This document shows, piece after piece, positions 35,140 to 44,187 of a DNA stretch of 64,000 nt (positions within the stretch are counted from its first letter, which is position 1; each line of letters opens with the position of its first letter). The DNA is taken from the NCBI GenBank assembly GCA_964505785.1, contig CAZDJZ010000011.1, positions 28,053 through 92,052 on the forward strand, in the 5' to 3' direction. A program made the translations under genes and the position numbers. The stretch comes from CAYRTV01 sp964505785. Its GTDB lineage: Bacteria; Acidobacteriota; Aminicenantia; Aminicenantales; Aminicenantaceae. The notes beneath the pieces were generated by a model. It was not told where the DNA came from. It was given only the letters and a program-made list of their open reading frames with translations, and did no database searches.

Positions 35140-36099
35140 ATGACTGATATTTATAATTTAAATCAAATCAAGGAAGCCCTCAAGGATTTCGATCCTCTGC
35201 CGGAGATTGAAGCCGGATTCCAAGCCTATTCCCGCGGCGAAGCTGTGATTCCGCCGGTCGGTGAGATGCTGTTTGACAATCCCCCCGGAGAAATGCATAT
35301 CAAGTACGGATATATTAAGAACCAAGACTTCGCGGTTATTAAAATCGCCGGGGGCTTTTATGAAAATATAAAAGCAGGCCTTCCCTCAACAGACGGATTG
35401 ATGCTTCTGTTCAGCCAGCGGAACGGTAAACTGGAGGCCGTCCTTTTGGATAAGGGCCACCTCACAAACATCCGGACGGCTGCAGCGGGGGCTGTGGCTG
35501 CAAAATATCTGGCCCCAAAAAACATAAAAGCAATCGGCGTCCTGGGAGCCGGTGTCCAAGGCCGGATGCAAGCTGAAGCTCTTAAATCCCTCACCGCCTG
35601 CCGGGATATATGGATTTGGGGAGTGGATAAAGGAGAGACCGCCCTCTATAAGAGGGACATGGAAGCGGCGAGCTTTAATGTGCACACCACTCTTGATCCT
35701 GAAAAAGTCGCGGCTCATTCCAATTTGATTATAACTGCAACCCCGTCAAAAAAACCGCTGCTTGAATCCGAATGGATCAAACCGGGAACCCATATTACCG
35801 CCATGGGTTCGGATACCCCGGAAAAACGAGAGCTTGATTCCGGAATTCTGACCTCGGCCGATATTGTGGCAGCCGACAGCATCAGTCAAAGCCGTTTCCG
35901 CGGTGAAATCTTTCATGCGGTAAAGGCCGGTGCCCTTCAGGAAAATAAGGTTCGCGAATTGGGTCATGTCATAAGCGATCCTGCGCTGCAGCGTCAAAAC
36001 GATGATCAAATTTCCATCGCCGATCTCACAGGAGTGGCGGTCCAGGATATCAAAATCGCAGCAGCTGTTTACAGAAAGCTGAAGGCTTTATTATTTTGA
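35140..36099 (+). CDS. ornithine cyclodeaminase / mu-crystallin family protein
   Basis: NAD(P)-dependent enzyme of the OCD superfamily, 319 aa. The N-terminal part has PVGEMLFDNPPGEMHIKYGYI with the substrate-binding lysine. The Rossmann loop reads IGVLGAGVQGRMQAEAL, and the catalytic-aspartate region reads HITAMGSDTPEKREL. OCD converts ornithine to proline plus ammonia, but relatives reduce imines or act as alanine dehydrogenase, so the substrate is open. Given rocD at 1466, ornithine is reasonable. AAAGGAGTG precedes the start. An element A ends directly upstream. Confidence 0.85.
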   Translation: MTDIYNLNQIKEALKDFDPLPEIEAGFQAYSRGEAVIPPVGEMLFDNPPGEMHIKYGYIKNQDFAVIKIAGGFYENIKAGLPSTDGLMLLFSQRNGKLEAVLLDKGHLTNIRTAAAGAVAAKYLAPKNIKAIGVLGAGVQGRMQAEALKSLTACRDIWIWGVDKGETALYKRDMEAASFNVHTTLDPEKVAAHSNLIITATPSKKPLLESEWIKPGTHITAMGSDTPEKRELDSGILTSADIVAADSISQSRFRGEIFHAVKAGALQENKVRELGHVISDPALQRQNDDQISIADLTGVAVQDIKIAAAVYRKLKALLF

Positions 36100-36222
36100 C
36101 TGATTCGGTCTTTTGTATTATTATCGGCGGGTAACTGAAATGACAGGCGCATGGCTGCAGGTCATGACTCTTTTCCAATGCCATGTGGAAATATTTTTTA
36201 ATAATTAAAAAATTGAAAAAAA

Positions 36223-37761
36223 ATGCCGGATAAAATAAAACTGACTCTCGTATCATGTTACGAAGAAGTGGCTGCCACAGGGCTGAGGTTTCTTTCCGCT
36301 TACTTAAAATCAAAAGGTCATCATATCAATCTGATTCTCATGCCTGACCAAGACAGTCCTGGGTGGGCGAAAGGCCAGTCGCACAGAAATCCCTACACAG
36401 AGAAAACGATCCGCAATCTGGCCGAACATTGTCAGGATTCTGATTTGATCGGCTTTTCCTTAATGACCAAAACATTTTTAAAGTCGAAAAATTTAACTAG
36501 GCGTTTGAGAAAATATCTGGATATCCCCATCATCTACGGCGGAATTCATGCGACAGTCCGTCCGGAAGAATGCATCAAATATGCAGACATCGTCTGTTTG
36601 GGAGAAGGAGAAGAAGCCCTGCTGGAATTGGCTGATAACTACAAATCCGGGGATTACGCGTCCATTCGCAATCTCTGGGTTAAGACCAGTGAGGGAATTC
36701 AAAAAAATCCGGTGCGCCCGCTGGAGAAAAATCTGGATAAATACCCGTATCAGGATTTTGATATCCGCACACATTATGTGCAGATGCAAGATGAAATCCT
36801 GCCGCTGAATGACGACCTTCTTGAAAAAATCATGCCTGAAAATTCCGACCTGGGAGAGCCCAGGAGTATGTATCTTCTCAGTACGGCCCGCAATTGTCCT
36901 CATAACTGCACATATTGCAACAATAATGCGGTCCGCGAAGTTTACCGGAACTCAGAAGGGCCGTTTGTCCGCAAACGAAGCGTGGACAACGTGATTGAAG
37001 AAATGGAAACAGTTTTTAACCGCTACCCCTTTTTCCAGATGGTCAATATTTTTGATGATACGTTTTTTATCCGCAGCCGGGAGGAAATTCAAAGATTCAG
37101 CCGCATGTACAAGGAAAAAATCGGACTGCCCATGCGCTGCAGTGTCTCACCCCATACATTGGACGAAGATAAGCTCAAATCTCTGGTGGACGCCGGATTA
37201 TACCGGACCAGTGTCGGGATTCAAACCATGGATCCGGACACGCTGATCAATATATATAACCGGCCCACGCCCAAAAAAGTGATGGATAGAACCATTGCCA
37301 TATTGAAAAAATATCAAAAGCAGATTCCCCGGCCTGTATACCACTTCATTATCGACAATTACAGGGAAAGCAGCAAATCACTCCAGACCAGCCTGGAGTT
37401 TATCCTCTCGCTCCCAGCCCGTTCACAGATTTTTCTTTATCCCATTAAATATTTTCCCGGCACTTATATGTACAAGCAGGCCAAAAAAGACGGCCAAATT
37501 ACGGATGAAATCAAGCAGGTTTATTTAAAAACTTTTGAAATTGAGGATGTTCAGAATCTCAATTTTCTCACAACGCTGTTTTATTTTGCCGTATGGTCCA
37601 AATTCCATCCATTGGCCATGAAATTCACCACCCCGGTCATCCGGCTCTTAATGCAGGACCACTGGGTATCCATGCTGGATCGAAAAGTTCCGGTCCGGAT
37701 CATGTATTTCCTTTTTAAGGCTTACAGCTCCTTCATCAAAACCATCGGCAGATTGGCCTGA
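36223..37761 (+). CDS. B12-binding domain radical SAM protein
   Basis: A 512-aa class B-like radical SAM enzyme. The N-terminal cobalamin-binding Rossmann domain (about 1-150) includes LTLVSCYEEVAATGLRFLSAYLKSKG and IIYGGIHATVRPEECIKYADIVCLGEGE. The radical SAM barrel starts around 215 with the 4Fe-4S motif C225-X3-C229-X2-C232 (CPHNCTYC). The usual DXHXXG of B12-binding mutases is absent, as in most of this group. The end (about 430-512) is a helical extension rich in aromatics. The substrate is unknown; B12-dependent methylation or rearrangement of a lipid or small molecule are typical. It stands 123 bp after the OCD gene on the same strand. Confidence 0.85.
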   Translation: MPDKIKLTLVSCYEEVAATGLRFLSAYLKSKGHHINLILMPDQDSPGWAKGQSHRNPYTEKTIRNLAEHCQDSDLIGFSLMTKTFLKSKNLTRRLRKYLDIPIIYGGIHATVRPEECIKYADIVCLGEGEEALLELADNYKSGDYASIRNLWVKTSEGIQKNPVRPLEKNLDKYPYQDFDIRTHYVQMQDEILPLNDDLLEKIMPENSDLGEPRSMYLLSTARNCPHNCTYCNNNAVREVYRNSEGPFVRKRSVDNVIEEMETVFNRYPFFQMVNIFDDTFFIRSREEIQRFSRMYKEKIGLPMRCSVSPHTLDEDKLKSLVDAGLYRTSVGIQTMDPDTLINIYNRPTPKKVMDRTIAILKKYQKQIPRPVYHFIIDNYRESSKSLQTSLEFILSLPARSQIFLYPIKYFPGTYMYKQAKKDGQITDEIKQVYLKTFEIEDVQNLNFLTTLFYFAVWSKFHPLAMKFTTPVIRLLMQDHWVSMLDRKVPVRIMYFLFKAYSSFIKTIGRLA

Positions 37762-38079
37762 GAGCCTCAAACCGGCCTGTCAGGCTCTGTGTCATTCTGA
37801 GGGCTGCGCAAAAGCCTGAAGAATCCCAAATTGCTTCGTTTAGAAGAATCGGGTCTGTTTTATTCAGACGATGCAGTTTGGAATCCTTCGTCGCTCTGCT
37901 CCTCAGGATGATATAGGATTTCCGCTCAGGAAATAACATGGGATTGGAGGACAGAACGATCAAGGCCGAGCCGATTGAATAGACCGAATAGACAGAACAG
38001 ACTGAATAGACTTAGACAAACCCAGACAGATCAAGATGGACCTAAAGAATACTTGGAACGCGAGCGAAGCGAGCAGAGC
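37762..38079. repeat. element B (37791-37912) plus GAATAGAC short-word repeat (37973-38045)
   Basis: Element B runs from GTCATTCTGAGGGC to CCTCAGGATGAT. The second part is a run of related words (GAATAGACC, GAATAGACA, GAACAGACT, GAATAGACTTAG, AGATGGACC) whose order matches the minus strand of 11356-11415. It ends with CGCGAGCGAAGCGAGC. No gene lies in this 318-bp gap between convergent genes. Confidence 0.6.
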
Positions 38080-40275
38080 TTAAGGCCCTTTGATATACCC
38101 CAGCGCTTTCAGTTCTTCTTCCAGTTCAGGCGGAATCTCCGCTTGTTCCGCTTGGATATCCCGGCGCGATTCCATGTTCCGGTAGATCATAAGCTCTTGC
38201 AAAAGGGAATAATCAGCAAACGCATCCAATTTCACTGGATTCTGCTCTTGTTCATCCTCCAGGAGATACATCTCAAGCAAAGGAATATAGGGATGATGCG
38301 GCGGCCGCCTGAATTCCAGGTTATAGATCAGTTTCCGGTCCTGTCCCATGACAGCATTTATGCGGTTGCCGCCCCGGTAATTTTCAAAATAGACATTCCG
38401 CTGAGAATCAGACAGCGACAGCAGTGAATGCCCGTCCAAATCATACGTTACCGGGATGCCCGCGATATCCAGGACAGTAGGAAAAATATCCGAGAGCTGG
38501 ACTCTATCCCGGTGTATCCCTTTTTCCATCCGGGGCGCCTTAATCACAAGCGGAATATGGACCGATTCATTATAAACGTTTTCTCCGTGTTTAACGCCGC
38601 CGTGTTCAAAAAACTGTTCTCCATGGTCAGACGTAAAAATGATCGCCATGTCTTCATAAAACCCCAGTTCCTTAAGCTTATCCAGCAGCTGACTAAAGGC
38701 GGCATCGTTTTCATAGATTTCCTGGTCATACCGGGTTTTGACAAATTCAAGCTGGGAAGGAGAGAGAGAAATCCGGCCGAATCTGACATCTTCCATAAAA
38801 TCAAACGGATAGGTATCAATATATTGATGCTTTTCAACGTCAAATTTATCCTTGTTTTCATTGCGCGGCGTATAGGGGTCATGCGGGTCCATAGTCCAGA
38901 TCAGCAGAAACAGCGGCGGATGGTCTTCCCGGCGATGATACTCGTCCAGGAAATCGAAAATACGGCGGTTCATTTCCTGTGCAGTGATATTCAAGGTGCC
39001 GGGATAAATTCCGCTAAGCTCCTCGTATTTATCAAATCCGCGGCTGAACCCGAAAATCCGGTTTAAATTGCCGTTTCCGTTAAACGCGGCGGTCATATAT
39101 CCTTCTTTTTTTAAAATTTCCGGAAAGGTAATAATTTCTTCAGAGAGTTTTCCAAATCTCCCGGTGGTTTTATGGTTTTTAGGATACAAGCCGGTCAGGA
39201 TGGATGCGCCGCTGGGCCTGGTCCAAGGGCTGTTGGCATAAGCGGATGAATAGATAGCGTTTTCTTGTGCAAATTGATCCAGCACCGGGGAAGTCCTGTA
39301 GGAATATCCATAACAGCTCAGATGATCCGCCCGCAGCGTATCCACAACATAAACAAGGATATGCGGCCGTTTTTCCGGATGCGGCTTGATATCATCCGGG
39401 GGCGGTCTTTCACTATTTGCACTTAAAACAATCTTGTTCCAGATCACAAAACTGTCTTCCCTTCCCTGGTTAATAAATTTAATGATAGTATCCCCGCGGT
39501 CCGGAAGAGATATTGTTTTATTCCACTGGGCTTTATCGGCATCCAGGACAAATGATTTGATTCGTTTATTATTCCGCCAAAACTCAATCATGGACTGTGT
39601 TCCGCGCATGTTTTGATAAGCCGCTGTCATCCTGAATTTTTCCGGCAAATCAGCATAATAGCTGAAATCCGTACCTCCGGCATGAATAAGCCTTCCATCA
39701 GAATCAGACTGTAATGCATAGCCCAAAGTGATTGCTTTGAAAACAGCGGCATATGCTTTTTCCTGATTGTCGGATTGGCTGAGATAAGCAAACTGGAAGT
39801 CAAGCATATTTTTCCCGGTCCTGAGCCGCTCTTTCGGCAAGGCAATGCGATAATGCTTCTCATGTTCAGATTCCAAAACAAAATTCTTTATGAAACTGCC
39901 GTTTAAATGCAAGGATACATTTTGAACCTCTCCTTTGCCGGAAGGATTCGCCCGGGCATCAAGTTCCAAGATCACATCATTAGGCCGGGCCAAATAATTA
40001 AAGCTTGCCCGGGCCTTTAGACCGGCAGCCCATAAAAAATCCGGCTGAGTACGGTCCCATCCGGCAAACAGGTCCGGATGCACATATCCTTCCTTTTTTA
40101 AATTGATTTCTCCTGTGTTTTCCTGAATTCGGGCTTTAACTGCGGATAAGACATCCAGATGCTTATCGAAATCCTCTCCGGCCGGAGAACACCCCATAAA
40201 TCCTGAGATAAATAGAGCAGGAAGAAAACAAATATACATTCGCATTAAGATACCGGTCTTAGGATTGGTTGCCAT
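38080..40275 (-). CDS. sulfatase-fold lipoprotein with Thr at the nucleophile position
   Basis: A 731-aa exported protein. A signal ending in the lipobox SGFMGC implies lipidation at Cys29. An N-terminal beta-rich region (about 60-290) is followed by a sulfatase/alkaline-phosphatase-superfamily domain from about 303 (RPHILVYVVDTLRADHLSCYGY, metal D312). The nucleophile motif reads W-T352-R-P-S-G-A-S-I-L-T-G: Thr replaces the formylglycine Cys/Ser, and Gly replaces the motif Arg. Downstream metal ligands are in FTSDHGEQFFEHGG. Threonine is the nucleophile in phosphoglycerol and phosphoethanolamine transferases, so this may act on a phosphodiester or envelope lipid rather than a sulfate ester. 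The first Met is uncertain; 40245 is an alternative. Confidence 0.83.
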   Translation of the reverse strand: MATNPKTGILMRMYICFLPALFISGFMGCSPAGEDFDKHLDVLSAVKARIQENTGEINLKKEGYVHPDLFAGWDRTQPDFLWAAGLKARASFNYLARPNDVILELDARANPSGKGEVQNVSLHLNGSFIKNFVLESEHEKHYRIALPKERLRTGKNMLDFQFAYLSQSDNQEKAYAAVFKAITLGYALQSDSDGRLIHAGGTDFSYYADLPEKFRMTAAYQNMRGTQSMIEFWRNNKRIKSFVLDADKAQWNKTISLPDRGDTIIKFINQGREDSFVIWNKIVLSANSERPPPDDIKPHPEKRPHILVYVVDTLRADHLSCYGYSYRTSPVLDQFAQENAIYSSAYANSPWTRPSGASILTGLYPKNHKTTGRFGKLSEEIITFPEILKKEGYMTAAFNGNGNLNRIFGFSRGFDKYEELSGIYPGTLNITAQEMNRRIFDFLDEYHRREDHPPLFLLIWTMDPHDPYTPRNENKDKFDVEKHQYIDTYPFDFMEDVRFGRISLSPSQLEFVKTRYDQEIYENDAAFSQLLDKLKELGFYEDMAIIFTSDHGEQFFEHGGVKHGENVYNESVHIPLVIKAPRMEKGIHRDRVQLSDIFPTVLDIAGIPVTYDLDGHSLLSLSDSQRNVYFENYRGGNRINAVMGQDRKLIYNLEFRRPPHHPYIPLLEMYLLEDEQEQNPVKLDAFADYSLLQELMIYRNMESRRDIQAEQAEIPPELEEELKALGYIKGP

Positions 40276-40351
40276 TATTGTTCACTTTGCCACGCGGCCT
40301 GCGGCCGCTCGCCAATGACGCGTGGGTCGCTCCTGAAAATAAACCGGCTTT

Positions 40352-42949
40352 TTAACGGATCAAGGCGTTAAACAACAGTTTAAACGTCCCATGGGTTTGG
40401 CTCCGCATCTGTGGATGGAATCCGATGATGATAACTTCCCCATTCCCATATTCCGCCGCCAGCATACCGGGCCGATCGGTAATCTGTTCCTCCCCTATCA
40501 GCCATCCGCTGCGGAGAATATCTTTATCCTGATAGCGGACGACCGGAGTATACTTTTCATTGTCCCGGCCGGGAACAACTTCAAAAGTAGGGCTGGCCCA
40601 GAAAACCACCAGTCCCTCGGCCGGCATACCGTATGCCAACGGATGGGTATTATTAAAGTCGGCTTTCAGGGTAGAACCCGGGCAGAAAAACTCTTTTGAA
40701 TCCATTCCCTCCACAATGTTGTGCACATTTAATTCAAACGCATCTATTGCGAATTCGGAGGCATCCGCCAAAGCGACTAACACACCGCCCTTTTTCACAA
40801 AATCTCTGAGTGAATCGATCCCTTCCTTGCCGAGTCCGCTCTGGTACTTCTCAGGATATGAGCCCAGATATCCCGCATATCTCCCGCTGAGTTCACCGGT
40901 TATCATCGCTTTTGAATCACTGGGGATAATGATTACATCATATTTTTTATGGAGCTGACCTTGACGGATTTCTTCGTCCATTAAGGATACATAAGGGAAA
41001 GCAAAATTTTCAAGCAGCAAGCGGGTCCAGCCTTCATCCATATTGCCCCCCCAATACCGTTTATACATGCCTATACGCATTTGTTTTGCCTCATGGACGC
41101 CGTTGTCTACACCACCGGTGTATGCCTTGAAATCAACGCCGGTCTTTTCCGCCACATCCCGGCAGACATCCGCACCGGCTCCGGATATTATAAAATCACC
41201 GGGATTTAAGCCCGGGGCATCATCCGCCCGGTATATGTTCGTACCGGGAGCCTGCTTTAAAAGAAGATTGATCGCTTTGAAACTGTCATTCAGCCGGCCG
41301 TCCAGCACAAAACGCTTCGCACCCGGATCCAGGGTTCCGGCCGGATTGATTTGTCGGGTCAGGACTTGAAAAGAGCTGTCCGGCACGGTTCCCACGGAAT
41401 CAGCCTGAACCCCCATGAATTCATTCATGGTATGCGTTGCAAGGTCATAGGGCCGCAGCGGGGTTCCATCATCACCCCTAGTCCATTCATTATCGGGATA
41501 AAAAGTCCGACCCAGCAAATTACGGATGAGGCCCATCTTGGGCTGGGCTAAAGAAATCAAAAAGGATCCCTTCGGGAAGACCCTCCCTTCAACGGTAAAA
41601 TCCGACTGAGCCTGTTTGATCTCCACACCGGACTCGAGCAGGGTATTGACCATCTTAACCGCGGTTAGAGGGTCGTGCTGAACAGCCGAAACCACATAAG
41701 CTTTGACATCGCCTTCGGCCCCGCGCTCAATCTGCCGTTTGGCTTTAAGGTAAGCATTCCTGAGGACCGTGTCTTTGTTGCGGGCGGCCAGGTCGAGCAT
41801 GGCCCAAGCGCTGATTTTTTTCTGCTCTACGATATCCCGGAGTTTCCACCAGCCTCCTTCCCAGGGACGGGGAAAGGTGGATTGAGCTTCATATTCGGGA
41901 AACTGTCGGGTGTCGGCCGTGAGCTGTTCCGGGTGGATATAGAGCGGAGTAGCGAGTTTGGCGCTGGCAGATTCGGTCAGCATGCCGGCGATATTATGGA
42001 AGGGTGTAATCCAGTGCCAGCCGAAATGCCCCCATCCCGGAAACTGGGCGTCATTCAGAATCCCGGCTTTGTGATGCTCCTCGAGCTTATATGCCAGGTG
42101 AGCTCCATACCAGCTGATCTCCCTCCAGATAAGAGGATCGGCATATGGCCGGATGGGATCACAGTAGGGCGGGATATAAAAGCGAGCGCCATAACTTCCC
42201 ATATGATGGTGGTCTATGTATGCCTGAGGCACCCAATCCCGGTACATGATTTTCGCTGCATACTTTGATTCGGTCAAATTCAAATAATCGCCGTCGCGGT
42301 TATTGTCATGGCCGGCGTATTTATGATAAAGCCAGGGCAAATTGGCGCCTTCATATTCCGTTCCCACCGTCTCCCTGTACCAGTCGGTGACCATAATCTG
42401 TCCGTCGGGATTAAAACTGGGAATCAGAAAAAAAAGCACATTATCCAGAATCCGCCGGGTTTCTTCATCTGTACGGGAGATCAGGTCATAGGTCAGTTCA
42501 GGCGCCATTTGCGTCCCGCCGATTTCGGTCGCGTGAAGACTCATTGACTGGCACATCACTGCCTTTCCATCCTGAATCAGCCGGTCAATTGCGGATTCCG
42601 GCACCCCGCGGGGATCGCTGAGTTTGGCATTGATTTCCTGCAGCTGATCAAGGTTGGCGAGATTGTCCGGTGAGGAAATTATGGCGACCAGGAAGGGATG
42701 CCCCATGGTTGACGGCCCCATGTTGATGACTTTGAGCTTACCGCATTGTTCTTCCAGTAAACGATAATACTCCACAATTTTTTCCCAGCGGGCGATGTTC
42801 CTGTCGCTGCCCAGCTGGAAACCGAAAAATTCTTCGGGTGACGTTATATCCCCTTGGGCCGTTAATGCCGGCGCTCCCAGGCTCAGAAGCAGGACCGTTA
42901 ATGTCAAAACACTTAAGATATGAGGGTTGAGTCCCTGTTTGGTTCGCAT
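40352..42949 (-). CDS. exported M14-family zinc carboxypeptidase
   Basis: An 865-aa protein with an N-terminal signal (LSVLTLTVLLLSLGAPALTAQG). The M14 catalytic domain spans about 35-400. Zinc ligands H139 and E142 are in SLHATEIGG, the substrate segment follows in SFNPDGQ and GHDNNRDGDY, and a third His lies in IDHHHMGSYG. The general-base Glu is probably in GMLTESASA. The C-terminal 450 residues contain a Rossmann-like or glutamine-amidotransferase-like part (YAGYLGSYPEKYQ, FVKKGGVLVALADAS) often found in large bacterial M14 peptidases. AAAGGAGTG precedes the ATG. It is predicted to trim peptides outside the inner membrane, fitting a peptide-degrading life style. Confidence 0.87.
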   Translation of the reverse strand: MRTKQGLNPHILSVLTLTVLLLSLGAPALTAQGDITSPEEFFGFQLGSDRNIARWEKIVEYYRLLEEQCGKLKVINMGPSTMGHPFLVAIISSPDNLANLDQLQEINAKLSDPRGVPESAIDRLIQDGKAVMCQSMSLHATEIGGTQMAPELTYDLISRTDEETRRILDNVLFFLIPSFNPDGQIMVTDWYRETVGTEYEGANLPWLYHKYAGHDNNRDGDYLNLTESKYAAKIMYRDWVPQAYIDHHHMGSYGARFYIPPYCDPIRPYADPLIWREISWYGAHLAYKLEEHHKAGILNDAQFPGWGHFGWHWITPFHNIAGMLTESASAKLATPLYIHPEQLTADTRQFPEYEAQSTFPRPWEGGWWKLRDIVEQKKISAWAMLDLAARNKDTVLRNAYLKAKRQIERGAEGDVKAYVVSAVQHDPLTAVKMVNTLLESGVEIKQAQSDFTVEGRVFPKGSFLISLAQPKMGLIRNLLGRTFYPDNEWTRGDDGTPLRPYDLATHTMNEFMGVQADSVGTVPDSSFQVLTRQINPAGTLDPGAKRFVLDGRLNDSFKAINLLLKQAPGTNIYRADDAPGLNPGDFIISGAGADVCRDVAEKTGVDFKAYTGGVDNGVHEAKQMRIGMYKRYWGGNMDEGWTRLLLENFAFPYVSLMDEEIRQGQLHKKYDVIIIPSDSKAMITGELSGRYAGYLGSYPEKYQSGLGKEGIDSLRDFVKKGGVLVALADASEFAIDAFELNVHNIVEGMDSKEFFCPGSTLKADFNNTHPLAYGMPAEGLVVFWASPTFEVVPGRDNEKYTPVVRYQDKDILRSGWLIGEEQITDRPGMLAAEYGNGEVIIIGFHPQMRSQTHGTFKLLFNALIR

Positions 42950-43065
42950 ATAGCACTCCTTTTTTTTTATTTTTTTTGGCTTACCATTTGAATATATGAT
43001 GACATATCCGTATATGAATATTATTCCCGCAGAAGAATGAAGTCAAGCCGGAGAGTCTGCCGCAT

Positions 43066-44187
43066 TCATCTCCGGAAAACGCTGGCCGGTTCCAGCTTGG
43101 AAATCCGGCGCATGGCAAAGGCCGCTCCTCCCAGAGATATGATAAAAGTAATAACTAGAAAAGCAATGCGTATTTCCAAGCCATAATCAAATAAGATCCC
43201 GGAATTTTCGATTCCTTTCCGGAACCCTTCGATCAAAAGGACCGCCACGCCAAACCCGGCAAAGGCAAACATCATGGCCTGCAAAAAGATCAAATTCCGC
43301 ACATAGCTGTTATTGGCGCCGATCGCTTTCAAGGTGCCGTAATCCTGGAGCCGCTCCACCGCCGCCGAATACATTGTCAAGCCGATGATCACCATTCCGG
43401 CAAATGCCGCAAATAAAATCAAGGTTCCGATAGACAAGGCAATACCGCTTGTGGATAAAATCGTCGAGACAGTGGCGCTGGAAAAATCTTCTTTGAGCCA
43501 GGCCCTCACAGCAAAAATATTCATGTTGATCCAGTCCCGGACTTGAACCGGATCGGTACCCGGCTCCAGATTCACCAAAAAGGCATTGGCTTGTGTTTTG
43601 GGAATGCGCCCCAGCTTCCGGGCTTGAGATAATGTCGAAAAGAGATATGTAGAGCCGAAGCCGCGCACCCCGCGGGTTAAAACATTGACAATCACACGGT
43701 GCCCGTTGATTTCAAATTGGGTCCCGATATCAAAGTCATTGAGTGTTTCCCGGTCAAACACATCGGCGGAAACCGCGCCCGGCTCCAGCAAGTCCATCAG
43801 GTTTCCGGCAACAATATTCCAGGGTCCGCCGGTAAAGTAAGGCGGCTGGACCCCGATGACCTGAACCGGAGACGACTGTCCGTCGCGGAATTTAGCCGTA
43901 CCGCCGGAAAAAACGACCGGCGAAGCCTTAATCACGCCGGGAATGGCCTCCACCTGGCAGCCGACCCGCATATCAATTTCACCCAGTGCATTCACATTGG
44001 TGGTCCGGTCATCTACGACCCAGATATCCGCGTTGGTATTATCCACCAAAGACGACATCGCTCCTGTTAAAAAAAGAAAGATGCCTGTCTGCTGTCCCAC
44101 CAAAAAAATGGATATAATAATCCCCAGAATAACACCCAGTGATTTGGGTTTGTCATAAAGAATAAACCGCAGCGCGTATTTAATCAT
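43066..44187 (-). CDS. FtsX/MacB-like ABC transporter permease
   Basis: A 373-aa permease with one N-terminal helix (SLGVILGIIISIFLVGQQTGIF), a large periplasmic domain (about 45-240) and three C-terminal helices ending in SLGGAAFAMRRISKLEPASVFRR, the FtsX layout. It closely resembles DevC-type permeases (NADIWVVDDRT near the start of the periplasmic domain). Its start codon overlaps the HlyD gene stop by one base (TAATG). With the ATPase and the adaptor it should form a tripartite exporter; substrate unknown. Confidence 0.88.
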   Translation of the reverse strand: MIKYALRFILYDKPKSLGVILGIIISIFLVGQQTGIFLFLTGAMSSLVDNTNADIWVVDDRTTNVNALGEIDMRVGCQVEAIPGVIKASPVVFSGGTAKFRDGQSSPVQVIGVQPPYFTGGPWNIVAGNLMDLLEPGAVSADVFDRETLNDFDIGTQFEINGHRVIVNVLTRGVRGFGSTYLFSTLSQARKLGRIPKTQANAFLVNLEPGTDPVQVRDWINMNIFAVRAWLKEDFSSATVSTILSTSGIALSIGTLILFAAFAGMVIIGLTMYSAAVERLQDYGTLKAIGANNSYVRNLIFLQAMMFAFAGFGVAVLLIEGFRKGIENSGILFDYGLEIRIAFLVITFIISLGGAAFAMRRISKLEPASVFRR

